This document shows, in pieces, positions 26,871 to 42,600 of a DNA stretch of 62,334 bases. The position numbers were made by a program, and so were the translations under genes. The stretch is from Lingula anatina (lineage: Eukaryota > Brachiopoda > Lingulata > Lingulida > Lingulidae): NCBI RefSeq assembly GCF_001039355.2, contig NW_019775598.1, forward strand, positions 70,318-132,651. The letters run 5' to 3'. The stretch's first letter is position 1, and every line of letters starts with the position of its first letter. The notes under the pieces are model-generated. The model saw only the letters and a program-made list of their open reading frames with translations. It did not search any database and was not told where the DNA came from.

Positions 26871-27281
26871 GAGCGGTTCTATAAACCTTTTACGTGAAAC
26901 TTTCGTGGACCTTTGTCAATTTTACCCAGAGCGTCTGTCTGTATCTCTTTCCTTCGTTTCATTCATTTCATGCGTCCAGCCATCTTTCCATCTATCTTCT
27001 GATGTATCTTTTTCTCTCCTTATCTATACATGCCTTCCTTTCTTGAGTTACGTCAATGTGGTGAGGCATAAAAACTGCAATGAACTATTAATGACACGTA
27101 CGGAAATGATTATATAAATTGTTACGTCAAATCTTGTCTAATTTACAGGATTTGCTTTAATGCGTTACGTTCGCCTTTTATCATGTGTCACGTACACAGG
27201 CCCAGATAATTATCGAAATATGATATACTCATATATACTCATATAACGCACCGTATAATTGCCATACATTGTTCAGTAATA

Positions 27282-27500
27282 CCCCCTTTACACTGGACGG
27301 CGTCCTTTCTGCCTCCTTTCTGCGACCATGAAATTTGGCATCGCTGTGGTCTTAATAAGGAGGCATGAGCATTGATTTGGTATCAGAATGAATGCTCAAT
27401 GATCGGCCAGTTGTCGGCACGTAAAGTATTATAATTCTTTAACTCTCAAATGGGGCCGAACTGCTGGACGCAGAAGGGACGCCGTCCAGTGTAAAGGGGG
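27282..27500. mobile_element. MITE with long perfect terminal inverted repeats
   Basis: Both ends read CCCCCTTTACACTGGACGGC inward and stay identical for four more bases (GTCC), then diverge slightly. The 219-bp element has no coding capacity. TAA occurs just outside each end at slightly different offsets (TAATA|CCCCC and GGGGG|CTTAA), which could be a 3-bp target duplication of the PIF/Harbinger type. Boundaries are uncertain by 2-3 bases. Confidence 0.88.
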
Positions 27501-28545
27501 CTTAACCTGAGAGGTCTTCATCCAACAAAAGCAATACATTGACAAAATTTGAGATCGACACCTCTATAATAAAGCGATCAGAAAATATGGACAATAAAGT
27601 TAAACAAAGCTTGGATATGTTCTAAAGGTGTATGCATTCAATGCTGCAATCGTTTTGTACATACGTGAACAAAGACCGTGCGGTTTTAGAACACGTCTTC
27701 CATGCATCAAATACCACACGGCTCATCTTTTTTCAAAAGAAAAGGATTGCCTTTACCTTTCATAAACAAATATTACTCTATATGTGCACATGCTTTTATG
27801 AGAGCGAAAAGGTTGCAAGATACAGACAGATGAACAGAAAGGGGACCTATAAATATAAGTAGAGTTTATTCTTAAACCATGAACAGTGGGAGTGTGGCAG
27901 AGACGCGACGCGGTTGAGACACAGGAATGCGGTGAGTACATCTACTGCAATATCACACACATTCATTAAAAATAGAAACAACACGATGAAATGAGTGAAC
28001 AATTTAAACATATTTTATCAGGTAGCCTGAATATTAAGGGCATCATGATTAGGTGTGCGTTGTACAATCGGTAAAATAGGTTATCAAAGACGGAAATATC
28101 ATCAATGCTAATGAGATAAACGAAATCATATCTTTTACTAATTTTACCAGCACTGTTATAATTAATTAGAGCTTGTTAAACGTTGTCCTGTTTCTAGTGT
28201 TTAGAGGGAATGATTTCCTGCAAGGTAAGTGCGTTTACATATTGTTTGTACCATCATATGGTACGACGGTATCCCCCTTAACTTAAGACCCCCTTTGTAC
28301 CCCCCTTACCCCTCCTTCAAAACTATAACGATCAAAAGAAAAAAATCAATCAATATTGATATCCCTGCTCCTTACATGTTCCTACTATAGTATGATTTAT
28401 TTTGTCTAATCGTCATCATCAGTGCTCTTCGTCCCGTGTGGGGCATAAGGCCTCAGTCACTTCTTTCCATTTGGCCCTGTCTCTGGCTACGTATTTTGTC
28501 TAATAATCATTGTATAAATGTTGTGTTATCATAATTACCTTCCAG
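27501..28545. other. upstream region of the first cathepsin L-like gene
   Basis: No coding exon. A good splice donor (CTGCAAG|GTAAGT, exon end 28,224) about 320 bp before the coding start could close a 5' non-coding exon. The ATG at 28,546 directly follows an acceptor-like TTCCAG, as in the right-hand paralogue. A TATAAT at about 28,157 is a weak TATA candidate. Confidence 0.35.
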
Positions 28546-32711
<4,166 letters not shown>

Positions 32712-32922
32712 ACAGGTTTAGGTAAATGGTGCGAAACCCCCATACGGAAGGTGTCTTGGACATTGCATGAAGTATGCAAGTTACAAGTCTGGACATAATG
32801 TATAAAATGACTGTAACATTTACATGTACTAGCACCTGTAAAATACAGTGAATCTGAATACACTACTGCTGCATACCATATCTAGAAACAGTCAGATGAC
32901 CAGAAATTTGTAAATATGATAA

Positions 32923-32928
32923 AATAAA
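32923..32928 (+). terminator. poly(A) signal of the first cathepsin gene
   Basis: AATAAA about 210 bp after the stop codon at 32,711 and the only canonical signal before the convergent GST gene begins. Confidence 0.6.
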
Positions 32929-33060
32929 ATATGTTATAAAATGTACGTATAATGCAGACCTTTGTTTGTCACAAAATGTCAATTGAAAGAACGTATAAAG
33001 CAAAGACATCACGTCGACATCAGTATAATAATGGCGACAAGTGCAGTTTAATCTAAAAGC

Positions 33061-33066
33061 TTTATT
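33061..33066 (-). terminator. poly(A) signal of GST gene 1
   Basis: AATAAA on the minus strand, about 440 bp beyond the stop at 33,503. The surrounding sequence is conserved with the equivalent position of GST gene 3 (44,431). The two convergent genes' signals are only ~130 bp apart. Confidence 0.55.
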
Positions 33067-33502
33067 TTCACTGAGCTGGCTCTGTCAGCAAACGCGTCAT
33101 CAAATTTGACAGTCTTGATGAAGTAAAAAAGTGCAATTTTATATTTGTTAAAATGTTCATGCATAATACACAGTCGATTTTCATATAAAAATATACAATT
33201 TGAATTTGGAACGCAAGGGTGCGAGGGGAGGGGTCTAAAGCATTTGTTTGTCTCCAACAGGGGTCGCCGTCCGAATTAGACCCTGTGACGTAACTTGGAC
33301 ATGATGAGACCGGTTGAACTGAGGCTCTCACCTACATGTACAGTGCATTTGTATTCAAAAGTAACAACGTCGAAAGCATTGGTTATGATTCAGTGTAGTA
33401 AATGGAGAAAGCGAGTGCTATGCCACTTTGTAACTCCCATTAAGCAAGGTTCCGTTAAGTTTTATGTGGAATCTGTGAAAAGTCGACGTCGAAAATTTGT
33501 GA

Positions 33503-34090
33503 TTAGTCACCGCGCCAGTCCGCCACTTTGTTGAAAATCGGTTTCTTCAAAAACTTGTCAGATTGCATGTACTTCTGAATTGAAGGAAGGGCCTGAAAGA
33601 GAAACAAATCACATGTTTTGACAACAGCAGTTTCTGAAAAATGTATAAACAAAGATGCTTACCCAAATGACGACGTTAGATTTTATACTGACGAAAAAAA
33701 AAAAAATCAACAAATATTTAACTTTCGTGTGCGCTCGGCTTCAGGGTTGCTAAAGGTGGCTTGTCATTCAGATCATCTGGTTGCATATAGCAAGAGTCCC
33801 TGCAGAGTTGGATCGACCCATCAGACCATTGTTGCATTGGGAATAGGCCTTTGGAGGGTCAAACATGTGTTTTTTATCAAACTATTATCAGAGATAAAGC
33901 AAACTGGTCCATTGTTTCAAAACGTCTCACCTCAAACCTTGCCATGTAGTCTGTTAGGTTCTTGAAGGCGTCCAGACAGCCAGGGGCAAATACGCGCTGT
34001 ATGTCCAGAGTATCGTAGGCCAGAAAGTCCACGAAATAGATCTGAGGGAAACACAGAGCAGTGTTAATTGTAAGTGCCGTACAAGTAAAA

Positions 34091-34125
<35 letters not shown>

Positions 34126-34203
34126 GGTACCGTACAAGAAGGCTAAACTACATCTTCCATTTTCCCTGCCATCTACATTGACAAAACAAACAACCTGGTC
34201 AAC

Positions 34204-34266
<63 letters not shown>

Positions 34267-35967
34267 ATATGATAGGTCTAAATGTTAACCAATCACAATC
34301 AGCAGAAATTATTGCTGCCTCCGCCGTCCCGCCTTCCACACACAGCACACCCTCACCTTGTCGCCTGCAAACCAAGGGCGGTCTGCCAAGAACTCCGAGT
34401 ACTGCTTCAGCTTGTCCGGCAGTTTCTCTAAAAATTCGGCTTTTCTTGTTTCCTAGGACGAAACACTGCGTGTTACCATTTTGTATCATCATTCAGTTGT
34501 GTGTAACTTAAAGTATCATCAAATACTTAATCAATTTTTGTATGATCTTCAGACAATGTATCGACATCAACTTGAAAGCAAATTCGGTGAAAGGTTGCTT
34601 TTGTTTTGGCGGTTTAAACGTTAGGCACTAAAGCGGCTGTTTAAGTGTTTAAATGGTTTGCAATTATGGAAAAAGCCTATCACATGTGTCTCATTAACCA
34701 CCTATTACTCAAAAATATTACCAAAACATGAAAAGAAAAAGAAGGGCAAGCATGGAAATACTTACATGATGGTCAATTTTCTTAAATCTACTGTAGCAAA
34801 CGAGGGCGTGGTCCGTAAAAAAATCCAGGAGTTGGTATTCCAGAATGTCGCATCTTGTCATGTCTGGCTCTGACGTAGGACCTAAAATACCATAATATTT
34901 TGTATACTTTAAATCACTCTATTTGATACCTTACAGTGTACAAGAATAACAGTTACTTTAATTGGGCGATAGATGTTGAAATTTATTTACCGATTTTTTT
35001 TACCTAAATCAGTCCAAACTTGCGGCTGAGGTCCATCAAACTCAGTTTGACAGTTTGATGCTTCCTGACTCAAGTTGCGGTAAAACTGACGTCTTAAATT
35101 TACTTTTAACTTAGAAGAACATGTGAAACGCAGTAAAACTACAATCGGGTTGTGTTAGGCCCTACGGCTCAATAGCAGTTAAAATAAAGTGGAGGGTATA
35201 TAAAGTAGCTAGATAGTCCATAACAATTAATGACATTGATCAGCAACAGATGTCTCAGATCTAATAAAGCTGTTGTGGATGTAGTTGAACTGACGTACAG
35301 AGGTTATGCTTCCTGGCCAGATATTTGAGGATAGCATGGCTTTGCACCAGCTTAGTGTCGCCATCTATCCAGTAGGGGATCTGAAAGAGAAGCAAGCATT
35401 TACTAACTAATAGTGTCACATTTTGTTCAAAGCGATAATCATAAAACAGCATAAATTCCACGATGCAATTTTATACTAGTTTATATGGAATACATGTGTA
35501 TATTCATGATTAGAGACAAATGCTAAAGGATTTCATAACGCTATTTAGGTCGTTAGCTAACGTAATCATACATAACATAGGAAACGATGAGGAAAAATAA
35601 CACTGTAAAAGGAAAAAAAATAGTCCTTGAGTGACACAAAATAGCTATCACATTTTTCTCTTCTTCTCTATCACAGCTAACACAATTACGTACGTTTGGA
35701 AATGACAATCCAAGGTTGAATTTTTCCCCAGTCCAGTCCTCATCGTTGAAGTCAGGACCTGAAATAGTTGTACGGAACAGTAGCATATCGCGCTTCAAAT
35801 ATTACAGTGTGTAATGGCACTATGACGGGAAAGGGCACTGGAAGATCTTTTTTTTTTCCAGAAAACACATTGTTCATCATTAATAGAAACACAGTTTTCC
35901 GCCATAAGAGATCGCTTAATCTGTGTGTGTATGTGTGTGTGTTTTGTGTGTGTGTGTGTGTGTTTTT

Positions 35968-36011
<44 letters not shown>

Positions 36012-36572
36012 TACAGAGATCACAAGCGTTTGTTACCTGGACCAAGCACGTATACCTTCTCTTCATACTCTTGTTCTACATAGTTCAACAGCAACCTGAT
36101 GGGTTGGCAAAGCTTAAAAGATAAAAAGAATAACACTGTATCATGAAAGGGACATCTTAAAAATTCAACAGCCGAGATGGTCCCCAAACACGCTTGGGAC
36201 GTGGCCCGAAGACAATGCAAGCACCGAAAAAAGAGAAAACATATAACAGCGAATACATGAGGAAACCTTGAAAAAGAACTGTAACTGTCATTTTTCATTC
36301 ATTTAACATTATCAAGGGGATACAAGGGAGTCCTATGAAAAGAGTATACTTGCTTACCCGTAATAGTTTTTTTAAATTTAGACTATAGACTGAGTAAATT
36401 GATAACAAGCTTGATTTACATTCTGGTGAAATTTATTTTTATTTTAATATGCTGTTTCTTTTGTATACACTATGCTGTCTTAAGCTTAAAACCAGATACT
36501 TGTAAGCTAATATTTAGTATTTATCTAAATATCTCTGAACGCACAATATTTATCTAAATATCTCTGAACGCA

Positions 36573-36616
<44 letters not shown>

Positions 36617-37572
36617 AGATGATCCACGGACTAACAGATCTTCGGACTAAATATGGCCGACCCCATTCAGAAACAAGCCGACTTATTCCCTGGTGCTCTC
36701 CCCACTTGCACACACGACATTAAACAGATTAAATCTCCGCCCCGAGGTTTATTTGCTAAGCTCCTGCAGGGACGGCGCGTGTGGAGACGGAGAGACCTTC
36801 AGGGAATTAGTCGGTATTTTTTAAGTGGGTACGCACGCCATGCTTGATCTGCAGATCTGTTAGTCCTCAGACCTTCTTGTTCTGAGTGCGCTCTTAAAGC
36901 TGACTTTTTAGATAAAGTGTGTAGCCTAAATATCTGATGGAGATAAAAGCAAGGAGGGCTCGCTCTCTAGGACGTCACGTACTCCTGCCCTGCTTATCTG
37001 ACAATGTCAACGTTGAGTTAACGGCCAAGTGAAATTTGAGTCATCGATGAATTTGCAAAAATTCCAAGCTATAGCTTGTGGTCAACTTGAATTCTGCTAA
37101 AATAGTAGAGTGTTGTTTTGTTGTGATAAGTTGTGCTGTCATTGATTGTAACTTTTGGGTAAAGATGTGTATCAATAAAGAATCTGAACCTGCGCCAGTA
37201 GTCCATTGACATAAAGTAACTATCGTCCTGAACATTGTTACTTTTTTCTTAATAATTCAACCGCGACATGTTTTTGAATGATACAATGATTTAACCTGAA
37301 TCAAAGCAAACAATCCTTTACAGTATTTTAAGGCGAGAGCAATGACCAATGAAGTTACCAAGTGATCACTGGTACATCTACCTAAAAACGCATGCAAAAT
37401 AAATACATAGTTTAGTACATGTATCTTGACTCTTCGCCGTTTTCATCCCCATACCCCTACCCTTGCAAAAATCGAGACAACATTTACCTTTGGAGGTTTT
37501 CTTAAAGAAAAAGAAAACATGTTACTACTGCCTTACCCCTCTAATATTCCAGTATCCCAACACGGGTGCCAT
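33503..37572 (-). CDS. Mu-class glutathione S-transferase 1
   Basis: Eight coding exons (descending): 37572-37537, 36112-36037, 35758-35694, 35380-35299, 34881-34766, 34452-34357, 34041-33931 and 33592-33503. They encode 223 residues; Mu enzymes are about 217-220. The start [12 protein letters not shown] carries the catalytic Tyr of the Mu class. [18 protein letters not shown] keeps the Mu-loop length; KLVQSHAIL holds the glutathione-binding Gln-Ser; PWFAGDK and the FVDFLAYD helix follow. The CY of ALVCYS is at the position of Mu Tyr115. Known role: cytosolic conjugation of glutathione to electrophiles, as a dimer. Oddity: the N-capping-box Thr before FVD (TFVD in the paralogues) is Tyr here, which could weaken folding. 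All introns are GT-AG. It is the leftmost of four head-to-tail copies and converges on the cathepsin gene. Confidence 0.94.
33805..33850. mobile_element. truncated ATCGA-family MITE in GST 1 intron 7
   Basis: GAGTTGGATCGACC...ATTGGGAATAGG matches the right end of the complete element in the same intron of GST 2 (39,103-39,400). The left half is replaced by an A-rich stretch. Confidence 0.6.
34094..34122. repeat. (GA)n in GST 1 intron 6
   Basis: GA run 50 bp from exon 7. An equivalent run lies at the same place in GST 2 (39,662) and GST 3 (45,626). Confidence 0.93.
34207..34261. repeat. (AT)n in GST 1 intron 6
   Basis: About 27 AT units. The corresponding position holds (AATA)n in GST 2 and (AAAT)n in GST 3. 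Confidence 0.96.
35922..36011. repeat. (TG)n(AG)n in GST 1 intron 2
   Basis: TG runs followed by AG, ending ~25 bp from the exon 2 donor. The same compound repeat is in GST 3 (47,242) and a GA-only form is in GST 2 (41,851). Confidence 0.95.
36518..36614. repeat. 29-bp duplication followed by ~40-base poly(A)
   Basis: TATTTATCTAAATATCTCTG... occurs at 36,518 and 36,547 (period 29), then runs directly into about 40 A. The A-run interrupts the left end of the mobile element that follows. Confidence 0.9.
36615..36894. mobile_element. GGACTAACAGATC-family inverted-repeat element in GST 1 intron 1
   Basis: The left part GATCCACGGACTAACAGATC and the reverse complement of the right part (GGTCTGAGGACTAACAGATC) match at the core. 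Related copies lie in the same intron of GST 3 (47,749) and, partly, GST 2 (42,056). Weaker relatives lie in the right-hand cathepsin introns (58,246; 61,411). Confidence 0.75.
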
Positions 37573-37838
37573 GTCTGCCTGTTGCCTGTCTGTTGCGCGT
37601 TCTTATCAAGTGTGACCCACATTTTTCCCCTCAAAAACACGCTATTGACAGTTTTCATCTTTTGCGGAAATGAGAATTGCGCGTGACAGGAACTGCGCAC
37701 CACAGGGGTCATTGGGCGAGGTCAGAACTCCAGGTATGTTATGTGTTAGGTGTTAGTGTTACAGATATGTTGCAAATATGTTACATTAATCAACAATTCT
37801 GACCTCTTACTTAACACCAGTGTAACACCAATCTAACA

Positions 37839-38052
37839 CCCCATTTCCATAGATTAGATCGACCTACTTTAGATCGACCTAACTCCCTGGGGGTTCACGC
37901 TAAATAGCTGTCAGCCGGGCGGACACGAAAGTTAATTACCCCCTTAAAGCTTGTAGTAGACGGGACGGACATTTAAGTCGGATTATCTGAAAGTAATCTA
38001 GTGAGACTCCCCGCGGGGATAGAATGATCTAAAATCTATGGGAATAGAGCCT
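37839..38052. mobile_element. ATCGA-family MITE upstream of GST 1
   Basis: The left end CCATTTCCATAGATTAGATC and the reverse-complemented right end (TATTCCCATAGATTTTAGAT) are inverted copies, as are the inner AACTCCCTGGGGGTTCACGC and the CCCCGCGGGGAGTCTCAC arm. It is about 214 bp and has no coding capacity. Confidence 0.75.
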
Positions 38053-38699
38053 TAGTGTAGCAGATCTGTTGAAAACTACAGTTCCTGTAACAGACGGTGT
38101 TACATCAAACATCTCTGTTACATAAAATGTTAAATTAATCAGAGAAAACTAAAGAATGTTAAGCTTAAATTTTTATATGCTTATCCGTTTGTGTAGGGAT
38201 CAACGAGGAGTTATTACAGAATTATTTTAGCTTATCTGCTTTCGATATTTAGCACGTCAGAAATAAAACATTTTAATTCCTCTTAGTTTTAGAAAGTTGA
38301 ACCACCAAGTGGTTAAGCTGGTGATACGTCTTCAAAAGGTCAAAAATGAATATGTTAGTGTTTGCAGACATACATGTATTTAGTTTTGGCCTAATTTCTA
38401 GTAGCCTCTTCAGTGAAGATGACATTTGAGCCTGATTTGCAGGCTATTGCGCCCGAGAGAGCCGAAAACTACAATCGTACAGCTGCTGTTAATTCAGAGC
38501 CTGTGCTATTCTTGCTTTCGGCGCTTCGTGAATAAAGCCAGTCTTGAAGAAGGAGTACAATTCTAAGTTTGTCAAAACGTTCATGCATAATACGCAGTCA
38601 GCTTTCCAATCGCAAAAGTCGTCTAAGTTGACCCAGTGACGTAATGTGGATATGATGGGACCGGTTGAACTGAGGCTTCTACCTTCATGTACAGTGCTT

Positions 38700-38705
38700 T
38701 TTATT
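38700..38705 (-). terminator. candidate poly(A) signal of GST gene 2
   Basis: AATAAA on the minus strand, about 160 bp beyond the stop. The flanks are conserved with GST 1 and GST 3, where the real signal may lie further out, so this is tentative. Confidence 0.35.
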
Positions 38706-38860
38706 AAAAAATAACAACGTCGAAAACATTGGCCATGATTCAGTGTAGTCAATGGGGAAGGCAGGTACCATGCTGCATTGTGACTCCAATAAAGCGAGTT
38801 TCCGCTATCTAAAAAGTCTTGTGTGGAATCTGTATAACGTCGGCGTCGGAAACATTGTGA

Positions 38861-39660
38861 TTAGTCACCGCGCCAGTCCGCAAATTTGTTGTAAATCGGC
38901 TTCTTTAAAAACTTGTCAGATTGCATGTACTTCTGAATGGAAGGTAGGGCCTGAAAGAGAATTCATTTACATTTATTGATAACACTAGTTTCAGAAAAGC
39001 GTTTAAACAAGGATGCTTATCAAAAAACGACGTTAGGTTTTATACTGATGTATACTTACATTTAATGCTTATTCAAATCACATACAGTTAATCATACCGT
39101 GTGGCGAGTTCCCAATTGAAAATATCATCCTATTGAGATCGACTCAACTCCGCGGGGACTATCGCTGAACGCAATCAGATTGACTGAATAACACACCTCC
39201 TCAAAAAGCAAATGAGTTATTTTAATATCTAATATTTTAATATTTAATGTTAAAATTTTCGTGGGAGCTCGGCTTCTGGAATTTAAGGAGCCCGGGCTGC
39301 TCGAAGGGGATCGTCATTCAGTTAATCTGGTTGTATTCAGCGAGAGTCCATGCCGAGTTGGATCGATCTGGCCAACGAATATCTCATTGGGAATAGGCCC
39401 TGGAGGGTCTTACAAATGTATTTTTATCAAACAATTATCAGAGATAAAGCAAACTGGCGCATTGTTTCAAAACGTCTCACCTCAAACCTTGCCATGTAGT
39501 CTGTTAGGTTCTTGAAGGCGTCCAGACAGCCAGGGGCAAACATGCGCTGTATGTCCAAATACTCGTACGCCATGAAGTCTACGAAGGTTATCTGAAGGAA
39601 ACGCAGAGCATTGTTAATTGTAAGAGCAGAACAAGTAAAGTACACTGTATGATAAAATTC

Positions 39661-39693
<33 letters not shown>

Positions 39694-42600
39694 GAGTGGG
39701 TACCGTACCAGAAAGCTAAACTACATCTTCCATTTTCCTTCCCATCTACATGGACAAAACAGACAACGTATAGCCAACGGAATAACAATAAATAAATAAA
39801 TAAATAAATACAAAAATATCATAGATCTAAATGCTGACCAATCAAAATTATAAGAAGCAATTGCTGCCTTCCCGTCCCTCACAGTACACCCTCACCTTGT
39901 CGCCAGCAAACCAAGGACGATCTGCCAAGAACTCCGAGTATTGCTTCACCTTGTCCGGCAGTTTCTCTAAATATTCCACTTTTTTTGTTTCCTAGGACAA
40001 AACACCGCGTGTTACTGATGTGTATCATCGTTCATTTGTGTTTAAGGGACCATTCCCACATATTTTTGGATCGATCTATCTCCCTTGGGAGTCTCACTAA
40101 ATTGCTATCAAACTAACCAGCTTAAACATCTGTCACGCTGAGTAAAACTGTTAGGGGGTAATTAACATTACACCCCAGCTGATTCGGTAGGCGTGACAGA
40201 CATTTATGCCTCTAGAACTGATAGCAACTTAGCGTGAACCCCCAGAGAGTTAGGTCGATCTAGATGGATCGATCTAAGTATGGGAATCCAGTCCAAGTCA
40301 AAGTATCGTCAAACAGGCAATCAGTTTTGTATGATCTTCAGACAATAATCGACATCAACTTGAAAGCAGATTCGATGAAAACTTGCTTTTATTTTGGTGA
40401 TTCAAACATTTAAGCGACTGTTTAAATGTTTTAAACGCTTTGCAAATACGAAAAAAAAACTATCGAACGTGTCTCACTAGCTACCCCATATTAAAAATAT
40501 CACCAATATATGATGAAAAAAAACAAGCTAAGCATAGAAATACTTGCATAATCGCCCATTTTTATAAAGGTACTGTAGCAAACGAGGGCGTGGTCCATGA
40601 ATAAATCCTGAAGTTGGTGTTCCAGCATGTCGCATCTTATTATTTCTTGCTCCGATGTAGGACCTAAAATACCATAATTTTATTTATACTTTTAAACACT
40701 CTATTTGATACATTACAATGTACAACAATAACGACTACACTTGAATTGGGTGATAGGTGTTGATTTTTTTTTACCTTAATGAGTCCAATCTTGCGGCTTA
40801 GGCAAATCAAACTTAGTTGGACATTTTGATGCTTCCTGATTTAAAGTTGCGGTAAAACTGCCCTTAATATACTTAACTTCAAAGGAGAGAATACAATGCT
40901 TTTTACATCTGAAACCCAGTAAAACTAAAGTCGGGTTGTGTTACGGCCCAAAAGCAGATAAAATAATTTTGAAGGTACATAAGAAAGTCTACAACAATCA
41001 ACGGCACTGATCAACAATAGATATCTGTAGCTGTTGTGGATTTAGAGAAAATGACCCTTGGCAAAAAGAAAATTTTGGGGCAACGAGTTTGCAAGTGTTA
41101 GCAAGAAAATTTAAAGTCATGTTGCAGCAAAATAGCTACAAATTTGCAAGAAGGAATTGCAGTTTCCTGCAATATTTGAAGCAAATTTGCTGCAATATTG
41201 TCGCAAGCTGCAATATACAACAAAGCTGATATTTTGCTAAGGGGACGTACAGAGGTTGTGCTTCCTTGCCAGATATTTGAGGATAGCATGGCTTTGCACC
41301 AGCTTAGTGTCGCCATCTATCCAGTAGGGGACCTGAAAACGAAGGCAAGGAGTTGTAAAACAAACATTTACTAAATAATTGTGTCACATTTTGTTCAAAA
41401 TAATCACAATACAGAATAAATATGATTCAATTTTATCCTAGTATATATGGAATATATTCATGTTTAGAGACAAATGTTAAAGAATTTCATCACGCTATTT
41501 CGGGCATGAGCTAACATAGTCGTATATAACATAGGGACTGATGAGGCAGAAATTACACTGTGAAAGGGAAAGAAAAAGTTCTTGCTGCTGATCGACACAA
41601 GACAGTTTTCATATTTTCTCGTTTTCTCTATCACAACTAACGCAATTACGTACGTTTGGAAACGGCAATCCCAGAGTGAATTTAACTCCCATCCACTCCT
41701 CCATGTTGTAGTCAGGAGCTGAAATAATTGTATGGACCAGTAACACGCTGTATAGTGGCACTATTACGGGAAAAAGTACCAGAAGCCCCTTTTTCAGAAA
41801 ACACATTCTTCTTTCATTAATAGAAACAAAACTTGTTGTCATAGGAGATCGAGAGAGAGAGAGATGAAGAGAGAGGGAGAGAGGGAGAGAGAGAGAGATC
41901 ACATGTGTTTGATACCTGGACCAAGCACATAGTATTTCTCTTCATACTCCTGTCCTACATAGTTCAACAGCAACCTGATGGGTTGGCAAAGCTAGAAGGA
42001 TACAAAACATAACACTCTGACTTGAACGGGTCATCTCAAAGGTTCAACAGACGAAGAGGCCGGCCTTCAGGGAATTAGTCGGTATTGCTTTTAAGTGACT
42101 CAGTTATATTTGTTCCTCGGATCATCTTTTTCTGAATGCGCTCTCGAAGTAAACAAGTCAGATCAAGTTAGTCAATATTTAATGAAGATAAGCGCAGGGA
42201 GCCCTCTTTCTCTAGGACACCAAGTACACCAACTTTGCTTATCTGGCAATGTCAACGTTGTCTTTACGGCCAAGTGAAGGCCAAGTGAGTCCTAGCTGAA
42301 TTTGCAAAATGTTAAGCTATTGCGCTAGCTTAATTAGAGAACGACTGTTAGCCAAAAAGGTTTTTATAGTAGCGTGTTGTTTTGTTATAGTTTTGCTGTC
42401 ACTGCTCCCTCCCTCTGTGTGGTGTGCATCAATTAAGAATCCGAATCTGTACTAGTAGTCCACTGAAGTAAAGACACTATCGTCCTAAAACAATGTCACT
42501 TTTTTCTTTGAATAATTCAGCCGCGACATTACTTTGGATGAAACACCGATTTAAACTGAATCAGAGGAGACCGTCCTTTACATTAATTAAGGCGAGAGCA

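Larger units (their letters stand above)
37573..38860. other. spacer between GST 1 start and GST 2 end
   Basis: The first ~80 bp match the upstream region of GST 3 (ATCAAGTGTGACCCACAT). Next come a stretch rich in TGTTACA/TGTAACA motifs around a MITE, and from ~38.49 kb the 3' flank of GST 2. No other gene is seen. Confidence 0.6.

Noticed and set aside
28430-28500. Possible retrotransposon 3' end (CGTGTGGGGCATAAGGCCTC)
   Set aside because: It seemed reminiscent of a dispersed repeat, but I could not name the family or find a second copy in the window.
34199-34492. 97-codon minus-strand frame (copy at 45,778-46,065)
   Set aside because: A wrong-frame reading of GST exon 6 extended through a microsatellite.
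37573-37700. Antioxidant-response elements upstream of the GSTs
   Set aside because: I looked for TGACNNNGC on both strands and found no full match close to the GST 1 or GST 3 starts.
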